From Roseibium sp. (GTDB lineage: Bacteria > Pseudomonadota > Alphaproteobacteria > Rhizobiales > Stappiaceae): DNA of 64,000 nucleotides. The notes below the pieces were generated by a model. That model was not told the origin of the DNA and did no database searches. It was given only the letters and a program-made list of their open reading frames with translations. The translations under genes and the position numbers were made by a program. Positions 17,076-26,104 of the stretch are shown in pieces. Each line of letters opens with the position of its first letter. The stretch's first letter is position 1. The stretch covers positions 186,001 to 250,000 of the forward strand of contig JAEPML010000003.1 of the NCBI GenBank assembly GCA_017643925.1. The letters are read 5' to 3'.

Positions 17076-17720
17076 ATGAAGATCGGAATTATCGGTTCAG
17101 GTGGCATGGCAAAAGCGCTGGCCGGAAAATGGCGCTCAAAGCACGATGTCATGCTGTCCGGACGCAATGCCGAACGCGCGCAGGCAGCTGCCTCGGAAAC
17201 GGGTGCTGTCGCCGGCACGGCTACTGAAGCGGCGGCATTCGGGGACGTGGTCGTATTGGCAACGCGCTGGGAAGACGTCTTCAGCGGGATTGAAAGCGCT
17301 GGCGGACCGGACGCGTTCAAGGGCAAGATCGTCATCGACATCAACAATCCGGTCAGCACGGAGAGTTTCCTGACCACCCGCGAGGATGGCCGATCGCTTA
17401 CCCAGGCGATCGCGGATCATTTGCCGGGCGCCCATGTCGGCAAGGCCTTCAACATGGCCCAGGTCGCCGTCTGGGAAGACGAAGACATGCATTATGACGG
17501 CCGCCAGATGGTAACGCTCTACACGGCGGACGACGAAGCGGACACAACCATCGCGGCATTGATCAGCGATGTCGGGGCGGCGCCCTTGCGCCTCGGCGGC
17601 AACGCCCACGCCTATCAGCTGGAAGCGGCCGCTGCGATCGTCATTCAATTCCTGTTTGCCGGGCGCGATCCGCAGACAATCTTCAATTTCATTCAACCGG
17701 AGATCAAGGCGGTCCGGTGA
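17076..17720 (+). CDS. NADPH-dependent F420-reductase-like / NAD(P)-binding oxidoreductase
   Basis: 214 residues. The N-terminal Rossmann motif GIIGSGGMAKALAGKW and a strand-rich domain of the F420-dependent NADP reductase/NAD(P)-binding family are clear, with DINNPVSTES and GKAFNMAQ after it. In bacteria lacking F420 these proteins are generic NADP-dependent reductases of unknown substrate. I chose the ATG at 17076 because AGGAG lies seven bases upstream. It is divergently paired with the LysR regulator. Confidence 0.85.
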   Translation: MKIGIIGSGGMAKALAGKWRSKHDVMLSGRNAERAQAAASETGAVAGTATEAAAFGDVVVLATRWEDVFSGIESAGGPDAFKGKIVIDINNPVSTESFLTTREDGRSLTQAIADHLPGAHVGKAFNMAQVAVWEDEDMHYDGRQMVTLYTADDEADTTIAALISDVGAAPLRLGGNAHAYQLEAAAAIVIQFLFAGRDPQTIFNFIQPEIKAVR

Positions 17721-17812
17721 TGGCGGGAGCTGCAATGTGCGAGGTCATGGCCGGTTCGGGGTCATCCTGAACCGGTCAGCACCTGGGAGGTTGCGGGTAT
17801 ACCCAGAAGACG

Positions 17813-18712
17813 TCAGTGAAAACCGCCGATGCGGTGTTGCTCTTCCAGAAGCGCTTCGAGCTTTGGTCCCGACATGGGTCTGCCGGTCAGGAACCCTTGC
17901 ACGTCATTGCAATCGAGTGCCTTGAGGTGACCCATCTGGCTTTCCGTCTCGACCCCTTCGGCAATCACCCGCATGCCAAGTTCGTGCCCGAGTGACACGA
18001 TGGCGCGCGCGATGACGAGTTCACGAGATCCGCGATCCATGTTCTGGACAAAAGCGCGGTCGATTTTCAGCTTGTTGAGTGGAAATGCACACAACGCGCT
18101 GAGACTTGAATAGCCGGTTCCGAAGTCGTCAAGCGCGATCTGCACGCCCATGTCCCTCAGGCGGGTCATGGTCTCGATACACTGGTCCGGATCCTTGATC
18201 AGGCTGCTTTCCGTCAGTTCGAGTTCGAGCAACTCGGGCGGCAGACCTGTTGTTCCGAGAACCTCCTTGATCTTGTCGATCAATCCGGATCCGAAGAATT
18301 GCTGCGCAGACACATTCACGCTCATGACAACCGGATCACTGGCCGCCTTGTCCCAACTGCAACGTTGGCGGCAAGCCTCCTGGAGAACCCAGTTTCCAAG
18401 TTCCGAGATCAATCCGCTGTCTTCCGCTGCCGCAATGAAATTTCCCGGCAGAAGCCGTCCCTTGAGCGGATGGTCCCATCGAACAAGAGCCTCGACCCCG
18501 GTCATCTGGCCCGATTTCAGGTCGAATTGCGGCTGGTATTCCAGAAAGAACTGACCGTCCCTGAGACCGGTGCGCAGATCCTGCAGCAGATTCAGTTTGA
18601 GCGCATCCTGTTCGGCGAGCGTTGCGGAATAGAACCGGTAGCAGTTCCGGCCGGGCGACTTCTGCCTGCACACGATCCAGAAGCGGGCGTATCGATGCCG
18701 GGTCGTCCACAC
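17813..18712 (-). pseudogene. 3' part of a disrupted GGDEF-EAL gene: complete EAL phosphodiesterase domain
   Basis: This frame reads as the continuation of the upstream gene from about 18655: SPGRNCYRFYS is the usual end of a GGDEF domain (AKxxGRNxYRFY), followed by a full EAL domain with catalytic motifs EALVRW, MSVNVSAQQF, ELELTESSLI, IALDDFGTGYSS, LKIDRAFV, IAEGVETES and DVQGFLTGRPM. EAL enzymes hydrolyse cyclic di-GMP. The first residues of the open frame (from ATG 18712) are shadow sequence. No good start with a ribosome-binding site exists near 18655, so the domain is probably not made alone unless by internal initiation or frameshifting. Confidence 0.8.
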
Positions 18713-20006
18713 CGCCCTTCATCACGATCACGAATTCGTCGCCCCCGAAACGGGCGACCATGTCCTCGGCGCGGACACTGTCGGCCAACCGGTCAGCCAT
18801 GATTTTGAGGACCCTGTCACCGGCAGAATGTCCCAGGCTGTCGTTGACCGCCTTGAAACGATCAAGGTCAACAAAGACGACGGCAAACTTCTCTTTCGTC
18901 GCCGTGTTGCTGCGGATCAGTTCGGCCATCCGCCGCTCCAGCTGCGAACGATTGGGCAGACCGGTCAAGGTGTCGTTTTCTGCCAGGAACCGGATCTTCT
19001 CCTGCGCCAGCTCTCGCTCAATCGCAATTGCTGCTATTCGCGCGGTTTCTCCCATCAGGCTGGCTTGAATTTCGCTGGGTACGGAAATCTGGTCGAAATA
19101 AAGGGCAAGCGTGCCAAACACCTGTCCCTTCAGTGACTTGATCGGCATGGACGTACAGGCCATCAGTCCCGCGTCAAGGGCAGGTTCGCATTGCGCTTCC
19201 CAGAAAGGGTCCTGCGCAATGTCCGCAACGCAGACCGTCTCTCCGCGAAAAGCGGCGGCACCGCAGCACAGGTTTTGCGGCCCGACCTTCAGACCGTCCA
19301 GCTGATTTCTAAGTGCAATTGGCAGGCTGGGAGCCGCGGCGAGCTTCAAATGCTCCCCGTCCTTGTCGAGAACAAGAATGGAAGCCTGGATACCACCGAG
19401 CTGCTCTTCGATCAGAACGAGCAACTCGCTCAACACGTCGGCCAAGGGCATTCCCGCCGCGATCATCTCCAGAACCTTGCTCTGGCCCTCGCGCAGCAGC
19501 TCGGACTTCTTGCGCTGCGTGATATCCCGGGCGATGCCGAACAGTCCGATAACGGCACCGTTTTCGTCTCTCAAAGGCACCTTCGTGGTCGACAACCACT
19601 GCTTTTCACCGCCTGGCAGATAAACAAATTCATCGTGACCGACCATGGCCTGGTCGCTTGCCATCAGGGACTGTTCTTCCCGAAAGAACTGCTGGGCTAT
19701 GTCCGCAGGATGAAGCTCGAGATCGGTCCGCCCGATAATGTCGGTCGCGTCCTGTTCGCTGAAATGCCGTTTCAGGGCTTCGTTGGCCATGACGAACCGC
19801 CCGTGGCGGTCTTTCAGAAAAACGGGGTCCGAGATGTATTCCGCAATCTGCTGAAACCAGATCCTGTGCGCAGCCCAGCTGCCGGCACCCGGCGCGAAAT
19901 CAGTTTTTGGTGGAGAGGACGCGTTTGAGGCTTCAACGGAAGGATGGCCCGGCTCGCTCCCTGAACCGGCTTCACTGCGATCAGGCGGAACAGACCAACG
20001 CCCCAT
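18336..20006 (-). pseudogene. 5' part of a disrupted gene: PAS-GAF-GGDEF protein with truncated GGDEF domain
   Basis: Coding sequence runs from the ATG at 20006 to about 18655, then out of frame to a stop at 18336. Order: variable N-terminus; PAS domain (about residues 45-165, FQQIAEYISDPVFLKD ... GIARDITQRK); GAF domain (about 175-340, with LCCGAAAFRGETV); GGDEF domain from about 350 with NDTLTGLPNRSQLERR and RFGGDEFVIV. After LLDRVQAEV the domain stops short: the SIGI and AD-x-A-x-Y-x-AK strands are missing and the frame is lost. A diguanylate cyclase lacking this part should be inactive. The 556-residue open frame therefore ends in about 100 meaningless residues. Confidence 0.82.
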
Positions 20007-20176
20007 GACCCCACCCTGAGAACTGTTAACAACCAGGGCATTTTTACACGAACCGGGATGAATTTAAATGTTATTCACCTAATAAAACGCATTTAACAAC
20101 ACAATTTAATATGCAACTCCTGATGTTAACTTGTAGAACATCTCGCGATTAAACAAACACCAACATCACAACAATA

Positions 20177-21703
20177 CTAGACACATGCACCATTGTTCAT
20201 TTCTTCAAGGAATTCTTGCGCATTTTCAAGAACTGTTGCTCTGCGGTGCTCCGTCATCCGATCCCAGGTTCGATACATTTGTGCCATGCGCGGATTGCGC
20301 TCGAACCGATTTCTGTGACGCACAAGAAAATGCCAGTAAAGCAGGTTGAACGGACAGGCCTGATGGCCCGTTTTGTCTTTGACGGAATAGGAGCAGCTTC
20401 CGCAATAGTCCGACATCCGGTTGATATAGTTGCCGGAGGAGACGTAGGGCTTGGACGCAAACACGCCCCCATCGGCAAACTGGCTCATGCCAAGCGTGTT
20501 GGGTGCCTCCACCCATTCAAACGCATCGACGTAAACCGACAGGTACCATTCGTGAACCTGCATCGGATCCAGTCCCGCCAGCAATGCAAAATTGCCGGTA
20601 ACCATCAATCGCTGGATATGGTGGGCATAGGCCTCGTCGCGGGTCTGGCGGACAACGCTTTCCATGCAGGCCATCTTGGTTTCCGCCCCCCAGAACATCG
20701 GTGGCAGGTCGCGATTGTGATCAAGGGCGTTCCGCTGCGTATAGCCGGGTCCTTCCCGAAAATAGATCCCGCGCACGAATTCTCTCCAGCCGATGATCTG
20801 CCGGATGAACCCCTCAGCGGCATTGATCGGGGCACGCACCTCTTTCCAGGCGGTTTCCACCCGTCGGCAAACGGTGAGAGGATCAAGCAACCCGATATTG
20901 AGATAGGCAGAGATCAGGGCGTGATAGAGAAACCTGTTCTCCATCAGCATCGCGTCCTGGAAGTCGCCGAAACGCGGGAGCGCATTGTCGATGAAATGGT
21001 CGAGAACCGCCTCCGCCTGTGCACGGTCCGTCGCATATCCGAAGGATGAGAGGGCTCCAAAATTGTCGGGGAACTGCCTGAGAACGAGGTCAAGAACCTC
21101 CCTGACCGTGTCATCCGGCTCAAACCAGAGAGGTGCCGGCGCAAACAGATCGGAGCTGGCAGGTTTCCGGTTGTCGTGGTCGTAGTTCCATTTGCCCCCG
21201 GCCGGTTCGCAGCCATCCATAAGGAGCCCCGTCTTGCGCCGCATTTCCCGGTAGAAATACTCCATGCGCAATTGCTTGCGCCCGTCCGCCCAACGCTCGA
21301 ACTCGGCGTGGCTGGCCACAAACCGATCGTCCTCGTTCAGAACCACTTCGAGAGGCATATCCTCAAGAGCCTCGATCAGACGCCATTCACCCGGTCTGGT
21401 CCCGATCACTTTCCTCGTGCCGTGCTCTTCCGCGCGGCGCAGCAGTTCGCCCGGGATCGATCCGGAATTGAGCGGGTCATCCAGCCTGGTATAGGCAACA
21501 TTCCAGCCGTCGGCTTCGAGACTGCGCGCGAACTTTCTCATAGCGGCAAAGACAAGCGCGATCTTTTTCGGATGATGACGGACATAGGTCGCCTCGGCGG
21601 CGACTTCGGCCATGACGACCAGATCCTCGGACTGATCGGCTTGCCTCAGTGCCGCGATATCCGGTGACAACTGGTCTCCGAGAACGAGGACAAGCGTCAC
21701 CAC
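20177..21703 (-). CDS. Iron-sulfur bacterial cryptochrome/photolyase (FeS-BCP, PhrB type)
   Basis: 508 residues, FAD-dependent, repairs (6-4) photoproducts in DNA in the studied family member PhrB. It starts with the family's MVTLVLVLGDQLS, and the C-terminus holds DYCGSCSYSVKDKTGHQACPFN-type cluster ligands at Cys434, Cys437 and Cys450, with a fourth in TKMACMESV near residue 346, giving a 4Fe-4S cluster. Its start overlaps the stop of the upstream SDR gene by seven bases, and a DUF3429 gene precedes that; the three form one minus-strand operon. Confidence 0.94.
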   Translation of the reverse strand: MVTLVLVLGDQLSPDIAALRQADQSEDLVVMAEVAAEATYVRHHPKKIALVFAAMRKFARSLEADGWNVAYTRLDDPLNSGSIPGELLRRAEEHGTRKVIGTRPGEWRLIEALEDMPLEVVLNEDDRFVASHAEFERWADGRKQLRMEYFYREMRRKTGLLMDGCEPAGGKWNYDHDNRKPASSDLFAPAPLWFEPDDTVREVLDLVLRQFPDNFGALSSFGYATDRAQAEAVLDHFIDNALPRFGDFQDAMLMENRFLYHALISAYLNIGLLDPLTVCRRVETAWKEVRAPINAAEGFIRQIIGWREFVRGIYFREGPGYTQRNALDHNRDLPPMFWGAETKMACMESVVRQTRDEAYAHHIQRLMVTGNFALLAGLDPMQVHEWYLSVYVDAFEWVEAPNTLGMSQFADGGVFASKPYVSSGNYINRMSDYCGSCSYSVKDKTGHQACPFNLLYWHFLVRHRNRFERNPRMAQMYRTWDRMTEHRRATVLENAQEFLEEMNNGACV

Positions 21704-22359
21704 GGCACCTCTTCAGCCTTCCAATCAAAGAACTTTCCGGTGTCGTCTCGCGTCAGCCCGTCGGCAACAGCCAGGAGGTTGGTCGCCGCGCTTTCCGGCG
21801 ACACCTTGTCATGTCCCTTGAACGCCTCGGTGAAGCGAGTGGCGACCGTACCGGGATGCAGAGCCACGACAATCACGTCTTTCCGGCGTCGGCCGATCTC
21901 GATGGCAGCAGTTCTCACAACCTGATTGGCCGCGGCCTTGGACGCCCGATAGGAATACCAACCGCCAAGATGATTGTCGGTGATTGATCCGACACGCGCG
22001 GTCAAGGTGGCAACGACGGCTCGACCGTCTTTAGGCAGCAGCCGCGTGACGTGACGCAGGACGAGTGCAGGGCCGATGACATTCGCTGCCATGACGGTCT
22101 GCATTGCCGTCGCATCCACTTGTTCCAGGGACTTTTCCGGCGTCCCACCTGCAGGCGCCAGAATACCGGTCGCGATCAGAATGAAATCGAATGTCCCCTC
22201 AAGATTTCCAAGAACACGATCAACCGAGGCCCTGTCGGTAATGTCCAGGTCGTCCTTGTTGCGCGACAGACCAACCACCGCGCATTGCCTTTCGGACAGA
22301 TGCGAACAGACTGCGGCACCTATGCCGCCGCTGGCTCCTATGATCAACGCTCGCTTCAA
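21697..22359 (-). CDS. Short-chain dehydrogenase/reductase, CsgA-like
   Basis: 220 residues. NAD(P)-binding motif GASGGIGAAV at the N-terminus, LIATGILAP (NNAG-equivalent region), catalytic YxxxK in WYSYRASKAA, and HPGTVATRF after it. I start it at TTG 22359 (MKRALIIGASGG), with AGG nine bases upstream; the open frame continues much further upstream but that part overlaps the DUF3429 gene and is not conserved-looking. The stop overlaps the photolyase start. SDRs of this type often accompany FeS photolyase operons; the substrate is unknown. Confidence 0.88.
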   Translation of the reverse strand: MKRALIIGASGGIGAAVCSHLSERQCAVVGLSRNKDDLDITDRASVDRVLGNLEGTFDFILIATGILAPAGGTPEKSLEQVDATAMQTVMAANVIGPALVLRHVTRLLPKDGRAVVATLTARVGSITDNHLGGWYSYRASKAAANQVVRTAAIEIGRRRKDVIVVALHPGTVATRFTEAFKGHDKVSPESAATNLLAVADGLTRDDTGKFFDWKAEEVPW

Positions 22360-22391
22360 TGCACATACCTGTCTTGTTTGAACTCGGAAAT

Positions 22392-22871
22392 CTAACCCGC
22401 GGCGCCAACAAGCAGCGACGTGATCACGACAATTGTCAGGGGTAGGCGCAATTTCGGATACCAGGCCGGCAGAGGTCCGTTCTGGGTCAGCCTCAGATCG
22501 ACAATGAACATCGCGGCAAAGGCCAGGGCCAGCGGAAGCAGGTCGGCTCCAACAGGCAACAGCAGCGCCGCCCATCCGACGAGGGAGGGCACGACGCTCA
22601 GGATGAGATGCGAACCGGAGACGTTGGACGACGGGCCCCGTCCAATGGCAAGACCCCAATGAACGCCACCCAGAAAAGACAGGATGACCGCCCCGTAAGC
22701 AACGAGTGCCTGGGTTCCCAATCCCTGCCAGTCCTGTGTTCCGAACACCGCGAGCACAGCACATCCCACGAAAGGCAGCGCGCCTGTGCCACCAAGCCAC
22801 AGGGCAGACACCGGTACGGACGTGTCCTCGGGCGTTTCCGGGGATAGGGTATTTGCGGTTTCCAAAGTCAT
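22392..22871 (-). CDS. DUF3429 family integral membrane protein
   Basis: About 159 residues with four to five membrane helices. GALPFVGCAVLA, YGAVILSFLGGVHWGLAIG and LLPLALAFAAMFIVDLRL match the DUF3429 pattern of small inner-membrane proteins of unknown function, often next to photolyase genes. I start at ATG 22871; a TTG at 22886 adds five residues and neither has a strong ribosome-binding site. It is the first gene of the DUF3429-SDR-photolyase operon, 32 bases before the SDR. Confidence 0.8.
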   Translation of the reverse strand: MTLETANTLSPETPEDTSVPVSALWLGGTGALPFVGCAVLAVFGTQDWQGLGTQALVAYGAVILSFLGGVHWGLAIGRGPSSNVSGSHLILSVVPSLVGWAALLLPVGADLLPLALAFAAMFIVDLRLTQNGPLPAWYPKLRLPLTIVVITSLLVGAAG

Positions 22872-23161
22872 GTCTCGTTTGTCCAAATCTCTGCCGTCGG
22901 GTTCCTTTGTGATGATCGGACATCGATTGCCCGGTCAGACAACACCGATTGAGTAAGGATACGCGGGCGTGCGTTCAGCGGATCTTTGACCCGTCAATTG
23001 TTGCCTGTGCCAAGAATGAGCGTCACGGGATCCGATCCGCCAGCCCATGGCAGGCAAGAAACAACACCTTTCCTTTCGGGTGCGAACCGCGGCATCCTGT
23101 TCCACATGTGAACCGGCAGCCTCTGCAAAGTCGTACCAAGGCGAAAATCGAGGAATACGAC

Positions 23162-23761
23162 ATGAGTTTTTTTGGCACCTTCCTTGGCGTCGCGTTTTCA
23201 ACCGCCGCCACTCTGATCCCGGCAGTGTCGGAAGCGCGTTCGGGCAAGACGGATGTGAATGCGCACAGTTTCTCCTTTGCCATGCCCAACGGAGAAACGC
23301 TCGAGCTGAGCTCCTTTGCCGGCCAACCGGTCCTGGTGGTCAACACGGCGACTGAATGCGGTTTCAGCGATCAACTGGCCGGGCTGCAGAACCTGCATGA
23401 ACGGTATGCTGACAAGGGCCTGGTCGTTCTGGGTGTTCCCTCAAACGACTTCGGGGGACAGGAGCCGCGTGCGGATGGCGAAATCGCACAATTCTGCAAG
23501 GCGGAATACGGCGCCGAGTTCCTTCTGACGGCGAAGACTTCGGTCAAGGGCGAAATGGCCCATCCGTTCTACAAATGGGCAAGTGACGTGCTCGGGAAAA
23601 AGGCGCGGCCCTTCTGGAACTTTCACAAGTACCTGATCGCCCCTGACGGCTCGATCGCTGCCTTTTATGCAACGCCCGTCAAACCGACCTCATCGCGCAT
23701 CACCAGGGCGATCGAGCGCGAACTGGCAAATCGGCAGGAGAACCTTTCTGCCGCCGAGTGA
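23162..23761 (+). CDS. Glutathione peroxidase family protein, exported, Cys type
   Basis: 199 residues. Thioredoxin-fold peroxidase that reduces hydroperoxides with thiol partners. A hydrophobic N-terminus ending PAVSEA suggests export. The active site is complete: Cys66 in TATECGFSDQ (Cys in place of selenocysteine), with Gln and Asn/Trp partners in PSNDFGGQEP and PFWNFHKYLI. GAGGA lies seven bases before the ATG at 23162; the upstream open frame from 22949 is not conserved-looking. Its stop codon abuts the stop of the convergent L,D-transpeptidase gene with no gap. Confidence 0.92.
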   Translation: MSFFGTFLGVAFSTAATLIPAVSEARSGKTDVNAHSFSFAMPNGETLELSSFAGQPVLVVNTATECGFSDQLAGLQNLHERYADKGLVVLGVPSNDFGGQEPRADGEIAQFCKAEYGAEFLLTAKTSVKGEMAHPFYKWASDVLGKKARPFWNFHKYLIAPDGSIAAFYATPVKPTSSRITRAIERELANRQENLSAAE

Positions 23762-24424
23762 TTATCCCAAGACAATCACCTTTGTGCCGAGCTCAACGCG
23801 ATCGTAGAGGTCGATGATGTCCTGATGCCACATGCGAATGCAGCCGCTGGAGGCGTTTGTGCCAATGCTGCTCGGCTGATTGGTGGAATGGATCCGGTAA
23901 AGCGTGTCCTTGTTGCCCTGCCAAAGGTAGAGGCCCCTGGCCCCGATCGGATTGCCCGGACCACCGGCCTGGCCATCCTTGTATTTTGCGAGGGACGGGT
24001 CCCGCTCGATCATTTCATCGGGCGGGAACCATTTGGGCCATTCCCGCTTGAAACGGATGACGGCTTCTCCGTTCCAGGCGAAACCCGCCCGGCCAACCCC
24101 GATGCCGTATCGAATGGCACGACCACCCGGTTCGATCAGGTAAAGGAACTTCTTCTTCGGATCGACAACGATCGTTCCGGCCGGGTATTTGCTCGGGTAG
24201 AAAACCGTCTGACGAAGATATTTCGGATCGAAATTCTGGTACTTGATGCCCGGGAGCGAAAATCCGCCATCGCGGATCGGGGCATAGGCGGACGCATAGT
24301 CAGGTGTTCCGTCCGAAAGCGGATTCAGACCCGCCTGTACCGTTGATTTCTGCTGGCTCTGACAGGCTGCAAGCAACAGTGGAATACCGGCAACAAAACT
24401 GCGGCGGGTCAATTTCAACGCCAT
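23762..24424 (-). CDS. L,D-transpeptidase (YkuD), lipoprotein
   Basis: 220 residues. Cross-links peptidoglycan stem peptides 3-3 or attaches proteins to them. N-terminus RRSFVAGIPLLLAACQ shows a lipobox (LLAAC), so it is probably lipid-anchored in the periplasm, possibly through Tat. The YkuD catalytic motif is intact: His179 and Cys195 in HSTNQPSSIG followed by TNASSGCIRM. The ATG at 24424 is the natural start of the signal. It is convergent with, and directly adjacent to, the glutathione peroxidase gene. Confidence 0.93.
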   Translation of the reverse strand: MALKLTRRSFVAGIPLLLAACQSQQKSTVQAGLNPLSDGTPDYASAYAPIRDGGFSLPGIKYQNFDPKYLRQTVFYPSKYPAGTIVVDPKKKFLYLIEPGGRAIRYGIGVGRAGFAWNGEAVIRFKREWPKWFPPDEMIERDPSLAKYKDGQAGGPGNPIGARGLYLWQGNKDTLYRIHSTNQPSSIGTNASSGCIRMWHQDIIDLYDRVELGTKVIVLG

Positions 24425-24581
24425 GTTTCGTCCTTCTTGAAAGATTGCGTCCGAGCTTGTCCTTTGTCGAAAACTAACGCAGCTCGCCCCGGATAAAGCA
24501 ACACATTTATGGTAAACGCGAGCTTAACACCCCATCAAGACTGACCTCGCGTAAACTCAACCAGCAGAGCACCGCGCCCGG

Positions 24582-25415
24582 TCATGCGGTTTCATAGCGC
24601 ACATAGGCAAACCGCCTGCTGTCGGGCGCCCAGGAAGGAACATTGAGTGTTCCCTGCCCGCCGAACAATTCAAGCAGGGGCCTTGGAGCACCCCCATGTG
24701 CCGGAAGAAGCCTCAGTTCCACATCGCGGTTCGCCGGATGGCCCGTGGTTCCGGCCTCATAGGCCAGGTAGGCGATCCATTGCCCGTCGGGAGACGGGTG
24801 CGGGAACCAGTTGACCCGGTCATCCGCCAGCATCGATTCCAGCTCGCTGCCATCTGGCCGTATGCGCCAAAGCTGAACGGAGCCATCAATTTCTCCATTG
24901 AACCAGATCCACTTGCCGTCAGGCGTATAGTCCGGGCCGTCACAATGATCGAATTCCCGGGTGATCTGAAGTTCTTCACCACCGCTCACGGGACAGGTGA
25001 AGACCTGAAAGGTGCCCCCTGTTTCCGGGCGCTTGGCCACATAGGCCAGCCGTTCGCCGTCCGGGGACCAACCGTGCCAGTAGGACGGCGTCTTTGCAGT
25101 GACTTGCAAAGGAGTGCCGCCGGAGATCGGCACCGTATAGATGCAGCTCTCATCGGTGACCGAACTGTCGCTGATCGCGAGAGATCGGCCGTCTGGCGAA
25201 ATGCCATGATCGTTGTTGAGCTGGACCGCGAAACCGGTCTCCACGCGCTGCAAGGACGGTTCTGCAAGATCGATCCTGAAGAGACATCCATCGCCATTGA
25301 CCAGCAATGCCTTGCCGTCCGGCGTCCAGTTCGGGGCCTCCAGGTGCCGGTCAGCCGTCAGAATTACGGTTTCCGCACCTGTTTCGATATCCATTGCAGC
25401 AACGATGCTTTTCAC
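24582..25415 (-). CDS. TolB-like (WD40-like/PD40) beta-propeller protein
   Basis: 277 residues made almost entirely of PD40 blades: recognisable units PNWTPDGKALLV, HGISPDGRSLAI, HGWSPDGERLAYV, PDYTPDGKWIWF, PHPSPDGQWIAYL and PSWAPDSRRFAYV. There is no signal peptide, unlike TolB, so it is probably cytosolic. Proteins of this kind are common in Hyphomicrobiales and are annotated as TolB-family or transporter-like; the role is unknown. It is the only gene on its strand here. Confidence 0.85.
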   Translation of the reverse strand: MKSIVAAMDIETGAETVILTADRHLEAPNWTPDGKALLVNGDGCLFRIDLAEPSLQRVETGFAVQLNNDHGISPDGRSLAISDSSVTDESCIYTVPISGGTPLQVTAKTPSYWHGWSPDGERLAYVAKRPETGGTFQVFTCPVSGGEELQITREFDHCDGPDYTPDGKWIWFNGEIDGSVQLWRIRPDGSELESMLADDRVNWFPHPSPDGQWIAYLAYEAGTTGHPANRDVELRLLPAHGGAPRPLLELFGGQGTLNVPSWAPDSRRFAYVRYETA

Positions 25416-25612
25416 GAGCGTAGGGTCCTACCTGTTTTCACCAGATGTCACGCGCCGGGGATGGCCTCCACCCCTTCAGGCCGGAGATGACCAGACATGC
25501 CTTGCCGCCATTGCACGGCGATATCATGACGCAGTCAAAGAATTCGGCATCGAGGCAACCAGACGCTAGCATAGAGGATACGCCGGTACAGTTCGCGAAC
25601 CAGAGGAACACC

Positions 25613-26017
25613 ATGGCACTCCGTTCAGGCCGTCAAGTCAGTCAACTCAAGTTCGCCGCAGGTTTCGCGGTCGTCTTCGGCGTGCTGACAGTCTTTTCCG
25701 GAGGCCTGGCACTGTTCGCGGAACCGGACATTCGCAGCCTGTTTGGCGATACCGTGCGTTTCGTTCTGCTGTTCAATTTTCTGTCCGGGTTTGTCTATGT
25801 TCTGGCGGGTTTCGGGCTGTGGCACCGCAGAAGCTGGGCGGTTCGGCTTTCGGTATTTGTCTGCCTCGCAATCCTGGGCGTGTTTGTCTTTTTGGGGCTG
25901 CACATATTGGGAGGTGGCGCTTACGAGATACGCACAATCTTCGCCATGACATTTCGCGCCATCTGCTGGCTGCTGATCAGCCTGGTCGCGGTCAGACAGA
26001 TCGGTTGGAATTCCTGA
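25613..26017 (+). CDS. Small four-helix membrane protein, unknown function
   Basis: 134 residues with four predicted membrane helices (about residues 12-35, 48-68, 73-97 and 107-127). I do not recognise a named family. I start it at ATG 25613 (MALRSGRQ) because GAGGAACACC precedes it; an in-frame ATG at 25445 would add 56 polar residues. A strong hairpin follows its stop, shared with the convergent vWA gene. Confidence 0.7.
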   Translation: MALRSGRQVSQLKFAAGFAVVFGVLTVFSGGLALFAEPDIRSLFGDTVRFVLLFNFLSGFVYVLAGFGLWHRRSWAVRLSVFVCLAILGVFVFLGLHILGGGAYEIRTIFAMTFRAICWLLISLVAVRQIGWNS

Positions 26018-26048
26018 ACACGCTGATCATTGACACTGGCCCACACAC

Positions 26049-26084
26049 ACGACCGGCCGCTGACTTGCGACAGCGGCCGGTCGT
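26049..26084. terminator. Strong hairpin between convergent genes
   Basis: ACGACCGGCCGCTG and CAGCGGCCGGTCGT make a perfect 14-base stem with an 8-base loop. On the plus strand it is followed by TATTT. It lies 31 bases past the plus-strand stop at 26017 and 20 bases past the minus-strand stop at 26105, so it can serve both genes. Confidence 0.7.
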
Positions 26085-26104
26085 TATTTCCAGAGATTCC
26101 GGGC

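Noticed and set aside
21697..22923. 408-codon frame including the SDR
   Set aside because: Only the last 220 codons are SDR-like; the upstream part overlaps the DUF3429 gene in another frame.
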